From JABDJZ01 sp047619685 (GTDB lineage: Bacteria > Bacteroidota > Rhodothermia > Rhodothermales > UBA10348): a stretch of 27,989 nucleotides of DNA. The notes beneath the pieces were generated by a model. It ran no database searches. It saw only the letters and a program-made list of their open reading frames with translations, and had not been told where the DNA came from. Location of the stretch: assembly GCA_047619685.1 (NCBI GenBank), contig JBLHLC010000046.1, positions 1 through 27,989 of the forward strand. Direction: 5' to 3'. Of this stretch, positions 1 through 7,319 are shown in pieces; positions within the stretch are counted from its first letter, which is position 1, and each line of letters opens with the position of its first letter. Position numbers and translations under genes: made by a program.

Positions 1-404
1 CGAATCTGGCCGCCGGCGTAATCACCGCCGTCCTTCGCCCATTTTCTATTGGCGACCACGTTGCCGTCTGTGATATGGATGGTGAGGTCATCGACATCGA
101 CGTCTTCCACACCACGCTCGTTACGCTCGACAACGAGACGATCATCTTGCCGAACGCGGATGTCGTCGGCGGGACGGTCACCAATTTTTCGGCAAGGGAT
201 TTTGTTCGCGTCGAAGTACCGGTGTCCGTTTCCCTCGACGCGGACATGGACCTGGTATCGACCAGTCTCCTTGTGGCGGCAAAGACCTGCAAGCGCGTGC
301 TGGAAGAGCCTCCCCCCGAGGTTCAGATAGCCCGATTTGGGACAGACGCGATAGAAGTCCAGCTGGAGGTATCCTGTCTCCCGTTGGAGATTTCGGAAGG
401 CTAA
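1..404 (+). CDS. MscS-family mechanosensitive channel, C-terminal part (5' end outside window)
   Basis: The frame is open from base 3 to the TAA at 402-404 and gives 133 residues with no start in view. It opens with NLAAGV and RPFSIGDHV, continues with TTLVTLDNETIILPNA and ends its conserved part with VTNFS. This is the pore-helix end and Sm-like beta domain of MscS channels, which open under membrane tension and release solutes during hypo-osmotic shock. The following 70 or so residues fit the start of the alpha/beta vestibule domain, and the protein ends about where a short MscS would (E. coli MscS has 286 residues). An ATG at 75 lies inside the conserved domain and is not the real start. 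The gene converges on the minus-strand FG-GAP gene with a 4-bp overlap. Family assignment is solid; the subfamily cannot be judged without the N-terminal membrane helices. Confidence 0.9.
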   Translation, partial: NLAAGVITAVLRPFSIGDHVAVCDMDGEVIDIDVFHTTLVTLDNETIILPNADVVGGTVTNFSARDFVRVEVPVSVSLDADMDLVSTSLLVAAKTCKRVLEEPPPEVQIARFGTDAIEVQLEVSCLPLEISEG

Positions 405-3319
405 CGGGTCACTGGCACAGGTTCGGCAACCTGCTGATTGATGAAGAACAGGATGGTGGGATTTCCGTCCGCACCGAGACCGAGCACCATAAAATCCAGA
501 TCCCCGTCCTGGTTGTAGTCACCCGTGGTCATGTCGCCGCCAAGGGTACCCTGAAAGTCGAGTTCGGCCACAAAGAGACCATTCTGATTCCGGAACACCC
601 GTCCCGTTTTTTCACCGAAAAGGTCGGTCCCACCGCTGATGATGATGTCCAGATCCCCGTCGTTCTCATAATCACCCCAGGTGGCTACGCCACCTAGGAC
701 GTCGTTCAGCGGAGTTACAAGCCGGCTGAAGGTCCAGGGAGTGTCCTGATGGAACAGCGCCGTCTGGGCCTCCAGCAGGTCGGGGGAGACACGGCCGCCA
801 GAGACCAGCAAGTCTGCAAGTCCGTCCGCATCGTAGTCACCCCAGGCTGCTGAGGAAAAAACGAGTTCAAGTCCGGGAAGTTGATGTTGGACGAAGGTTC
901 CGAAATCGTTTTCGTACAGCGAGCCCTGCGGGAGACCCGTATCCGCATCCCCAAGCAGGGCGAGGTCCAGATCACCGTCTCCATCAACATCCGCCCAGTC
1001 GGCCGAGCCAAACATGGCTCCCGGAAGTATGGCCCACTCGTCCAGGCCAGTTCCGTTGTTCCGGTAGACGATGGTCGAGGGCAGGAAAGGCGTTTGCGTA
1101 ACCGTACTTCCGGACACCAGAAGGTCGCCATCCCCATCGCCGTCGATGTCCGAAATTGTTATCGGGCCACCCCACCTTGCGGCAATGTTGATGGCCTCGG
1201 CCAACAGCGATCCATCTACGTTTCTGTACAGTGTGATGGACGGCAGGCCTGAGTCACGATCCAGGCCTGATACGACTGCATCGGTATCACCATCGCCGTC
1301 ATAATCACCCGTCGCCAACGTGGGCTCCAGGACTGCATCGATGGCCGTGCCCGTGTCAACCAAACCCTTGAAAATAAACTCTGCTCCGCCGGTGGTTGTT
1401 ATGACCCCCTGATCTACAGCTTTGTACAAGGCTCCCCGCGGACCCTGGTCTGTGAGTCCCAGAACCAGGAGATCAAGGTCAAGGTCTCCGTCAATGTCCA
1501 TGAAGCGCGCCTGGCCATCACTCATCTCTGGGAATCCAAAATCAAAGATGGCCGGCGCGACGAGCGTCGAGGCCGCACGCTGGGGGTCCCCAAACGTGAA
1601 AACGCGCGTGCCTTGACCGGGACTGGCGGACAAACCGTCGGATGCCACTACGGACCACGTATACACCTGATCTGGCGCCAAAAGCTCGGTGGGAAGTGCG
1701 ATCTGGGCGCGCGTCAGGTCAGGGAACCGCAAACGGGTGCCCGGCCCCTGGACGGAGAGGGTGTAGGTCACCGGTTCGTTATCTGCGGCAGGCGCCCACG
1801 CGAAGCCTATAGCAGTCGCGCTGGTGTCAAAGAACGCCGCATCGGGAGGAGAGGTCAGAGCGAACGACTCCGGAGGACTGTTTAGCGACCCGCCCCGCGC
1901 GATGGTCAAACGCTGGTTCGCGGGCAGATTCGTCAGCACATCTACGCTACCGTCCTGCCAACTGACGGTGACTTCATCCAGGATCGCGGCCGCTCCAAGT
2001 CCAAAATGGAGTTCGCTTTCCATACTCTGAGAAACGCCCCCACCACCGGGGACCATTTGTTTGGTCTGCGTAAGACCGCCGGCCTTGATCTGGATCCGGG
2101 CTCCAATTCCGCGCCGGTTCTGGCCCGGGTGTCGTAGCGCGATTTTGGTCCAGTTGTTCTCGCCGCCGTTCAGCAAAAGGGTATGGCCGGCGGGAAGGCC
2201 GTAGATCAGGTCGATCCAGCCATCATCATTTACGTCTGCGGCGGTGGCAATGGAAGTACCCGGTGTGCCGGGAAGCACTCCAAGTCCGCGCTCCAAAAAG
2301 GTCCCGTCGCCCTGATTCATGTAGAGTTGATGCCTCCCACTATCCAGCGTGACGTAGAGATCGGTCCAACCATCGTTGTTGAAGTCCGCGGCCGCTGAGC
2401 CGCGTCTCGGGGTGGAAGGACCGCCCGCCACACCTGCCCCCTCCGCCACCTCCTGAAAAGAAGTGCCTCCAAGATTCCGGTAGAGCTGGTTTCGGCCGTT
2501 CTCGACGTCAAACCTTGCGTTAACCACAAAAAGGTCCTGCCACCCATCATTGTCGTAGTCCAGCCAAACGGCGGAGTACGAATAACGAAAGCTTTGTACT
2601 CCTTCTGCTCCTGCTCTATCCGTGAAACGGTCCCGGACGGAGTCGTACTCCATCAGGCTGTTAACATTAGTTCCCAGACAGGCCGCCACATAGACATCCA
2701 GATCAAGGTCTCCGTCCCAATCTGCAATAGCCAGTCCGCAACCGCCCGGAGCAGACGAGGTGAGTTTGAAGTCTGAAGCGTTCGTAAACGTCCCGAGGAT
2801 GTTTGAAAGGTACAGTTGGTTCTGCCCATCGCTGGCGCCCACAAACAGGTCGAGACGACCGTCAACATCAAAATCGGCCCAGACTCCGCCCGTCGAAAGA
2901 GTTTGTATGCTAAGGGAACGTTCTCCGTTTGCCAGCCGGTATTGCTCTGCGTTGACGTTGTCGTAGTAGCGCGATCCTGGGAGTTGGTCGAGGATGGCCA
3001 AATCGAGCAGGCCGTCTGCGTTACGGTCACCCGGGAGGGCTACCAGCGGAAACTGGCCCTCAATCGTGATACCGCTGTTCAAGAGGATATCGAGGTAGGT
3101 TCCGTCGACCTGCTGTCTGTAGAGCCGCCCGGGGTGATAGATATCGGTCCTCCCGTCTCCGTTGAAATCGGCTACCGTGATGGCCGAAAACGAAACTCCC
3201 GCGGCCGGAGGCGAGAGGATGAGTTGACTGGCATCAACAAATGTCTGCGCCTGGGCCCGCTGGCCCAGCGCAAAGATGATGATCAGGCAGAACAGATGGC
3301 GTATCACGAGGCGAGTCAT
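401..3319 (-). CDS. Secreted double beta-propeller FG-GAP/VCBS protein with central ASPIC/UnbV domain
   Basis: This 972-residue protein starts with a signal peptide (MTRLVIRH, then a hydrophobic stretch, cut near AQAQ). Seven calcium-type DxDxDG repeats follow (DFNGDGRTD to DVNDDGWID), as in a seven-bladed integrin-like propeller. An ASPIC/UnbV (CRTAC1-type) domain comes next, with GIGARIQI, HFGLG and VSWQDGS. A short Ig/Fn3-like linker (NSPPESFALTSPPD) leads to a second set of seven repeats (DIDGDLDLD to DYNQDGDLD). Such proteins are exported and bind calcium; their ligands are mostly unknown. Its first half is clearly paralogous to the protein at 23233-25251, sharing the PGSR(Y/F) motif, the ASPIC domain and the Ig-like linker. 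Unlike that paralogue it ends directly after the last blade and has no T9SS sorting domain. The stop overlaps the convergent channel gene. Fold assignment is firm; role unknown. Confidence 0.93.
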   Translation of the reverse strand: MTRLVIRHLFCLIIIFALGQRAQAQTFVDASQLILSPPAAGVSFSAITVADFNGDGRTDIYHPGRLYRQQVDGTYLDILLNSGITIEGQFPLVALPGDRNADGLLDLAILDQLPGSRYYDNVNAEQYRLANGERSLSIQTLSTGGVWADFDVDGRLDLFVGASDGQNQLYLSNILGTFTNASDFKLTSSAPGGCGLAIADWDGDLDLDVYVAACLGTNVNSLMEYDSVRDRFTDRAGAEGVQSFRYSYSAVWLDYDNDGWQDLFVVNARFDVENGRNQLYRNLGGTSFQEVAEGAGVAGGPSTPRRGSAAADFNNDGWTDLYVTLDSGRHQLYMNQGDGTFLERGLGVLPGTPGTSIATAADVNDDGWIDLIYGLPAGHTLLLNGGENNWTKIALRHPGQNRRGIGARIQIKAGGLTQTKQMVPGGGGVSQSMESELHFGLGAAAILDEVTVSWQDGSVDVLTNLPANQRLTIARGGSLNSPPESFALTSPPDAAFFDTSATAIGFAWAPAADNEPVTYTLSVQGPGTRLRFPDLTRAQIALPTELLAPDQVYTWSVVASDGLSASPGQGTRVFTFGDPQRAASTLVAPAIFDFGFPEMSDGQARFMDIDGDLDLDLLVLGLTDQGPRGALYKAVDQGVITTTGGAEFIFKGLVDTGTAIDAVLEPTLATGDYDGDGDTDAVVSGLDRDSGLPSITLYRNVDGSLLAEAINIAARWGGPITISDIDGDGDGDLLVSGSTVTQTPFLPSTIVYRNNGTGLDEWAILPGAMFGSADWADVDGDGDLDLALLGDADTGLPQGSLYENDFGTFVQHQLPGLELVFSSAAWGDYDADGLADLLVSGGRVSPDLLEAQTALFHQDTPWTFSRLVTPLNDVLGGVATWGDYENDGDLDIIISGGTDLFGEKTGRVFRNQNGLFVAELDFQGTLGGDMTTGDYNQDGDLDFMVLGLGADGNPTILFFINQQVAEPVPVTR

Positions 3320-3444
3320 TCGAGTCCGTTTTTCTCAGGCGCAAGGTCATCATAAAACCGGTGACAACCCACCCCGGCCACGCGAATGACCTGATGACTC
3401 CGGCCAGCCGCGATTAGCCGTCGGAATAGCGGAATTGGAGGCCT
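3320..3444. promoter_or_regulatory. Divergent intergenic region between FG-GAP gene and amidase gene
   Basis: The 125 bases separate two genes pointing away from each other, so promoters for both should lie here. This is inferred from gene layout. I see no convincing consensus promoter or operator. If the amidase starts at the ATG at 3487 instead of the TTG at 3445, the region extends by 42 bases. Confidence 0.4.
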
Positions 3445-4542
3445 TTGCGCTTAACACCGCGATGCGAATTGCCGATACATCCGTCTATGGCACTTCCACC
3501 GTCTACTTGCTTCCGCGGCATCTTCGTACTGCTCCTTCTTGCGCTCATCGGCACTCCCGATATAGCGGCTCAAACAGCCAAACCTCTGGAGGGTGAAGGC
3601 ATCTGGTCCCTGCTCAGACGTAGCGGAATCGGCCCGACCTCTGCCCTGGCGACCGAATTCAGGCGTCTGAACGCCAGCAAGCTCAAATCTGGAGATCGGT
3701 TGCTGAAGGGATTCGAGTACAAGCTTCCCGGAAATACTGAGGCTGCGGCCAGTTCGGCCAAGGTCGCGAGACAGCCGGAAGGGGAGGTGTATGACATCTT
3801 TGGCGAGGAATACGAACTCGTTCAGCGCAAGTCCAACCGCCTGGCAGGGCACGTCTACTACGTCGTAGGAGGCCATGGGGGGCCTGACCCGGGGACGGTA
3901 TCGAGTCTGGGGGGGCGGCCCTTCGCGGAGGACGAAATCGCCTACGACACATCGCTCCGGCTCGCCCGCCGGCTACTGGAGGAAGGTGCCAAGGTCTACA
4001 TCATTGTAAGAGACCGTAATGACGGTATCCGGGATTCCGAGTACCTCCGCCCAGACTCAGACGAGTACTACCTGGGGCACGTCAGCATCCCAGGGAACCA
4101 CCTGGCGAGACTCAAGCGCCGAACGGACATCATCAATCACTATTACGATCAGAATCGCTCGACCGCCCGCTCCCAGCAGGTGATATCCCTGCACGTCGAT
4201 GCCTTCGATGCGAACCGAACGCAGCCTCAGATAGACGTTCACTTCATGTATTCCAGCGATCGTGGACGCGATCTGGGAACGACGCTTCAGGCAGAATTTC
4301 GACGTCAGTACGCCAGGCACCAACCCGACAGAGGCTATAGCGGTCGGGTACAGCGGGGTGATCTTTACGTGCTGAAGAACACCAAGCCGACGGCCGTCAT
4401 GATTGAGCTAGGCAACATCCGGCACGAGGGAGATCGGAGGCGCCTGGTCATGCCAAGCAATAGACAAGCGCTGGCGGAATGGATTTCGGCGGGCCTCCTG
4501 GAACAGGCAAGCACCCCCCCAAACGTCCGGCGAACCGAATAG
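3445..4542 (+). CDS. Secreted N-acetylmuramoyl-L-alanine amidase (LysM-like + Amidase_3)
   Basis: The product hydrolyses the amide bond between N-acetylmuramic acid and the stem peptide, probably in the periplasm during cell separation or wall turnover. From the TTG at 3445 it has 365 residues: a signal peptide (GIFVLLLLALIG, cut near AAQ at 41-43), a LysM-like module at about 47-95 (GEGIWSLLRRSG to YKLP), and Amidase_3 at about 136-352. Likely zinc ligands are H144 (GGHGGPDPG), E164 (EDEIAYD) and H250 (SLHVDAF); E321 (VMIELGN) is the likely catalytic glutamate. A GGAGG at 3437-3441 stands only three bases before the TTG. An ATG at 3487 (residue 15) would also leave an intact signal peptide and may be the true start. 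The first motif reads VVGGHGG rather than the usual DPGHGG. The gene stands alone. Confidence 0.9.
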   Translation: MRLTPRCELPIHPSMALPPSTCFRGIFVLLLLALIGTPDIAAQTAKPLEGEGIWSLLRRSGIGPTSALATEFRRLNASKLKSGDRLLKGFEYKLPGNTEAAASSAKVARQPEGEVYDIFGEEYELVQRKSNRLAGHVYYVVGGHGGPDPGTVSSLGGRPFAEDEIAYDTSLRLARRLLEEGAKVYIIVRDRNDGIRDSEYLRPDSDEYYLGHVSIPGNHLARLKRRTDIINHYYDQNRSTARSQQVISLHVDAFDANRTQPQIDVHFMYSSDRGRDLGTTLQAEFRRQYARHQPDRGYSGRVQRGDLYVLKNTKPTAVMIELGNIRHEGDRRRLVMPSNRQALAEWISAGLLEQASTPPNVRRTE

Positions 4543-4614
4543 TCGCCGAGCGCGGGCCGCTACCGAATAAGCCCTGCGCCAACCGGTCAGGCGGCAACAC
4601 AACATTCTCCCGCG

Positions 4615-4702
4615 GTCAAGCCAGGCGCTGACGCGGTTGAAGTGCAGGGGCTGAATCAGTCGAAGCGAGGCGCTGACGTGGTCGAAGTGCAGGGGCGAAC
4701 CA
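4615..4702. repeat. Four-unit degenerate tandem repeat, unit 21-23 bp
   Basis: Four imperfect units begin at 4615, 4636, 4659 and 4681. Each starts with GTCAAGC, GTTGAAG or GTCGAAG and continues with a form of (C)AGGSGCTGA; the fourth is the most diverged at its end. Units 1+2 and 3+4 pair into a higher-order repeat of about 45 bases: 4623-4651 and 4668-4696 match at 27 of 29 positions. Unit lengths of 21, 23 and 22 break the reading frame, so this does not look coding. Confidence 0.7.
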
Positions 4703-4757
4703 TCTGACCGGGCTGGACGAATTCCAGCAAGGCGTAGCTCGCCCCCGAGCGCTTGGC

Positions 4758-4799
4758 AAAAAAACTGCCCTCAGGCGAAAGCCCCCGGGCGGCCGGGCA
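4758..4799 (-). terminator. Candidate intrinsic terminator for the small minus-strand ORF
   Basis: Read on the minus strand, TGCCC (4799-4795) pairs with GGGCA (4770-4766) around a G+C-rich 24-base interior that can pair further. The stem is followed after one base by seven T residues (4764-4758). It begins about 27 bases past the stop of the small ORF at 4826-4981, where a terminator would be expected. The long interior makes it less certain than the one at 23113. Confidence 0.5.
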
Positions 4800-4825
4800 C
4801 TTCGCCAAGGGTCAAAGGAAAACAG

Positions 4826-4981
4826 CTAACGCCGCTTGTCCCGCTTTTCTTTCCAGTAGGTGACGGGGTCGTCGGCATTACACCAACGAAACCACCATCC
4901 AAACTGATCTTTCGAAGAACTCTTTTCCGACGTGCGAGCCCGCGATGGGCCGCTCCCTTTGGGGCGCTTTGGTTTCGGCAT
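4826..4981 (-). CDS. Small basic Trp-rich hypothetical protein
   Basis: From the ATG at 4981 this encodes 50 residues. The N-terminus is basic and Pro/Ser/Arg-rich (MPKPKRPKGSG), and the second half is compact and aromatic, containing FGWWFRWCNADD and TYWKEKRDKRR. I do not recognise the family. It may be real for three reasons: the aromatic core looks non-random, it lies in line with two upstream minus-strand genes, and a terminator candidate follows its stop. A longer version from the ATG at 5041 (71 residues) is possible, but the added 20 residues look unconserved in character. No good ribosome binding site is visible. The charge suggests nucleic acid or protein binding, but no function can be assigned. 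Confidence 0.5.
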   Translation of the reverse strand: MPKPKRPKGSGPSRARTSEKSSSKDQFGWWFRWCNADDPVTYWKEKRDKRR

Positions 4982-5119
4982 AGAGAATGGGGCCGTTTCC
5001 AGTGGGTGGGGAAGGCTCGAGGCGTGTCCATCAGGCGACACGCGGCAGACTCTCTATGTCGGGAAATCCACGGACTTTTCCAAAAAAATCAGCCAGAAAA
5101 TGCTAACAAGCTAAGCGCT

Positions 5120-5392
5120 TTAGGCAGCCCGGCCGGTCATCGAGTCCACATCAGCGTCAAAGTCGTCCCACCGATCCTCGTCCACATGCTCACGGACGTG
5201 GTCCAAAAAACCCTGTGAGCATTCGCGGTGCAACTGCTCCTGGACCCATTCTTCCTCCATGAAGCGCATCATTTCGAAGCCGTACTCGCGCTCAAAATAG
5301 CGCAGCAGCTCGAGGTTGGAGGATCGGTCGCCGGCGAATTCGAAGCCGGCGTCCACCAGAAACTTGCGGATCTTGTCTGAGAGGCTAACCAT
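5120..5392 (-). CDS. Small acidic hypothetical protein
   Basis: This 90-residue protein begins MVSLSDKIRKFLVDAGFEF and is strongly acidic in its second half (EEEWVQEQ, REHVDEDRWDDFDADVD). It looks mostly helical, with no signal peptide or membrane segment, so it is probably cytosolic. I do not recognise the family. It lies 69 bases downstream of the GAF-SpoIIE phosphatase on the same strand and could be co-transcribed with it. An AGGA stands just two bases before the ATG, closer than ideal. A role as a partner or substrate of the phosphatase is a guess from position only; it shows no STAS-domain or anti-sigma-kinase motif. Confidence 0.6.
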   Translation of the reverse strand: MVSLSDKIRKFLVDAGFEFAGDRSSNLELLRYFEREYGFEMMRFMEEEWVQEQLHRECSQGFLDHVREHVDEDRWDDFDADVDSMTGRAA

Positions 5393-5461
5393 GGTCCTGT
5401 GGAGGTTCTTGGCCTTCAGTATCGGCCCGCCATACCCACATCTAAAGGCCGGCCAACGGAC

Positions 5462-6757
5462 TCAGTCAGGTCTCCTGACTACGAGGATCGTGATGTCATC
5501 ACTCTGCTCGCGCTCTCCTGCGAAGGCCCGGACATGGTTCAGGATGCGGTCTACCAGGGCAGGAGCACCATCTCGGTGATACCGTTTGGCGAGGGTATAC
5601 AGCCTTTCCTCATCGAACTGCTCGCTGGCGGAGTTCATCGCTTCCGTAACGCCGTCCGAATAGATGACGAGAGTCTCGCCGGGGCTCAGAACACGCTCGG
5701 CCGCCTGGTATTGGAAAGACGGGAGAAAGCCCAGCACGAATCCGCCGAGTGTCAAAATCTCGATGGTCCCGTCTGCGAGCACAACAAAGGGTTTGTTGTG
5801 CCCGGCATTGGCATAGCTCACCAGTCCAGTGGCTGGTTCAAGCATGGCCAAAAACAGCGTGACGAATGTGCCTTTCCGTGCGACCTGGCAAAGGAGTTGG
5901 TTGGTTCGGCCCAGGCTGGACGCCGGGTCGTCGCCGCCCACCACCTGGCCCCGAAGGGTGGCCTGGGAGGAGGCCATCAGAAGAGCAGCGCCCACGCCCT
6001 TTCCCGAGACATCGCCCACGGTCAAGCCCAGCCTGCCGTCCAGCATGTCGATGTAGTCAAAATAGTCCCCACCCACCTCCTTGGCCGGCACGCTGAGGCC
6101 GCCGAACTCGTAACCGGGGACAACAGGGGGGGCGGACGGCAGCAGGTTGGCCTGGATTTCGTGGGCCAACTCGACCTCCTGGCGCATCGCCAAGAGCACT
6201 TTCTCTTCCTCATAGAGCCGTGCCCCTTCGACCACCTGGGCGGACTGGGAGGCCAGAATGGCGATCAGGCGCTGATCTGAGGGCGTGAATCCCGCCTCAG
6301 ATCGCTTTTTGTTGTAGAGCGTCAGAATCCCGATCAAGCGTGACTGGGCAATGAGCGGGACACAAAGAATGGAACGAACGATATCGGGCCATTTCACTCC
6401 GCGGAAGCGATCGTCAGCGCGGGGTTCATTGATCAGGAGGGGTCTCTTGTTCAGGTGCATCCAGCCCAAGAGACTCTGGTCGGGCCGCAGCGCTTCGGCC
6501 TCTCCGGATCCTGTTATGGTTCTCACCAACGTCATGGTCGGATCAGACTCGAATTGCCCCACGAGGGTGACGACACCTTGCTCTGCCCTGACAGCGGAAA
6601 GACAGCGCTTGGTGATGTTCTTGATGATATCCTCGACATCGCGGGAGGCCGCGATTGCGTTGGCCAGTTCGTTCAGTATGGATAGTTCATCCACTGCTCG
6701 GCGCAGCTGAGTGTTCTCAGTGCGGAGGGCCTGGACTTCGAGATCTGAATCCGCCAT
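5462..6757 (-). CDS. GAF-SpoIIE (PP2C-type) serine phosphatase, RsbU-like
   Basis: A 431-residue cytosolic regulator with a short coiled-coil start (about 1-30), a GAF sensor domain (about 30-185), a linker containing AHEIQANLLPSAPP (198-211) typical of RsbU-like proteins, and a SpoIIE phosphatase domain (about 215-429). Metal-binding and catalytic motifs are intact: EVGGDYFDY (227-235), GDVSGKG (248-254), YANAGHN (315-321), YSDGVTEA (366-373) and QSDDITILV (418-426). Such enzymes dephosphorylate STAS-type anti-anti-sigma factors in partner-switching pathways, with the GAF domain sensing the signal. No STAS or HATPase_c partner gene lies in the window, so its target must be elsewhere. It is divergent from the Nudix gene (61 bp between) and has two small ORFs downstream. 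The activity call is strong; the pathway is inferred. Confidence 0.95.
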   Translation of the reverse strand: MADSDLEVQALRTENTQLRRAVDELSILNELANAIAASRDVEDIIKNITKRCLSAVRAEQGVVTLVGQFESDPTMTLVRTITGSGEAEALRPDQSLLGWMHLNKRPLLINEPRADDRFRGVKWPDIVRSILCVPLIAQSRLIGILTLYNKKRSEAGFTPSDQRLIAILASQSAQVVEGARLYEEEKVLLAMRQEVELAHEIQANLLPSAPPVVPGYEFGGLSVPAKEVGGDYFDYIDMLDGRLGLTVGDVSGKGVGAALLMASSQATLRGQVVGGDDPASSLGRTNQLLCQVARKGTFVTLFLAMLEPATGLVSYANAGHNKPFVVLADGTIEILTLGGFVLGFLPSFQYQAAERVLSPGETLVIYSDGVTEAMNSASEQFDEERLYTLAKRYHRDGAPALVDRILNHVRAFAGEREQSDDITILVVRRPD

Positions 6758-6818
6758 AGTTGGAGGGTTGGCCTAATGATGTCAACGCACGCCGTAATAT
6801 CGCGCGCACACCTTACCA
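6758..6818. promoter_or_regulatory. Divergent promoter region, phosphatase / Nudix
   Basis: These 61 bases separate two divergent starts and must hold or overlap promoters for both if the starts are right. The inference rests on layout; no consensus element stands out. Confidence 0.35.
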
Positions 6819-7283
6819 ATGGAAAGAATGCCCGAAATCACTGCGTCAAATGTAGACGTCTATGTCTACAAACGAACAGATCAGGGACTTCGACACCTGA
6901 TTCTTCGGCGGGCATCCCGCCGTCTCTACGGAGGAGAATGGCGTATGGTTGCCGGAAAGATAGAGAAGGGCGAACAGGCCTGGCAGTCCGCGATACGCGA
7001 ACTGTGGGAGGAAACGGGCCTTCACCCGGCAGAGTTTTTCGCCATCCCGTCCACCAACCTCTTCTACGAGTGGCAGACCGATCGCGTCAGGATCATTCCG
7101 GCATTTGCGGCGGAGGTTGCCGCCGAGCCGCAACTCAACGACGAGCACGACAGCTTCGAGTGGCTTGACGCCGCCACGGCGGCCGAGCGGCTTGCCTGGC
7201 CTGAGCAAAAACGCCTGCTTGGAATGGTCGAGGCCATGGTATCTTCGGGCACCGTGCCAGAGGCCCTGCGAATCCCCGTCTAG
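6819..7283 (+). CDS. Nudix hydrolase
   Basis: A 154-residue cytosolic protein with a perfect Nudix box at 46-68 (G-x5-E-x7-RELWEETGL). This magnesium-binding helix cleaves nucleoside diphosphates linked to another group. The N-terminal strand (VDVYVYKR), the LILRRA segment and the spacing resemble the small dATP/dihydroneopterin triphosphate pyrophosphohydrolase (NudB-like) group. The substrate cannot be fixed from the sequence, and no folate gene is nearby. An in-frame ATG nine bases downstream (6828) is an equally possible start; neither has a clear ribosome binding site. The gene is divergent from the phosphatase and followed by a short hairpin. Confidence 0.93.
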   Translation: MERMPEITASNVDVYVYKRTDQGLRHLILRRASRRLYGGEWRMVAGKIEKGEQAWQSAIRELWEETGLHPAEFFAIPSTNLFYEWQTDRVRIIPAFAAEVAAEPQLNDEHDSFEWLDAATAAERLAWPEQKRLLGMVEAMVSSGTVPEALRIPV

Positions 7284-7288
7284 GTAGA

Positions 7289-7301
7289 TGCCGTTTCGGC
7301 A
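7289..7301. other. Short hairpin after the Nudix gene
   Basis: TGCCG-TTT-CGGCA forms a perfect 5-bp stem with a 3-base loop, six bases past the stop codon. There is no T-tract, so it is at best a weak terminator or mRNA 3' stabiliser. Confidence 0.35.
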
Positions 7302-7319
7302 CGACTCAAACGCGGGAAT

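Larger units (their letters stand above)
4543..4825. other. Non-coding stretch with tandem repeats and a terminator candidate
   Basis: The 283 bases after the amidase stop hold no credible gene. They contain a degenerate four-unit tandem repeat (4615-4702) and, near the right end, a hairpin followed on the minus strand by seven T residues (4758-4799). I see no RNA gene. Confidence 0.6.

Noticed and set aside
4615..4702. Possible CRISPR array
   Set aside because: Units are contiguous without spacers of regular length, differ among themselves, and no cas genes are present.
4771..5031. 86-codon minus-strand frame overlapping the Trp-rich small ORF
   Set aside because: It overlaps the better candidate at 4826-4981 in another frame, runs into the terminator hairpin and has no coherent composition.
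5399..6280. 293-codon open frame on the plus strand
   Set aside because: Antisense to the SpoIIE phosphatase, whose motifs are all intact.
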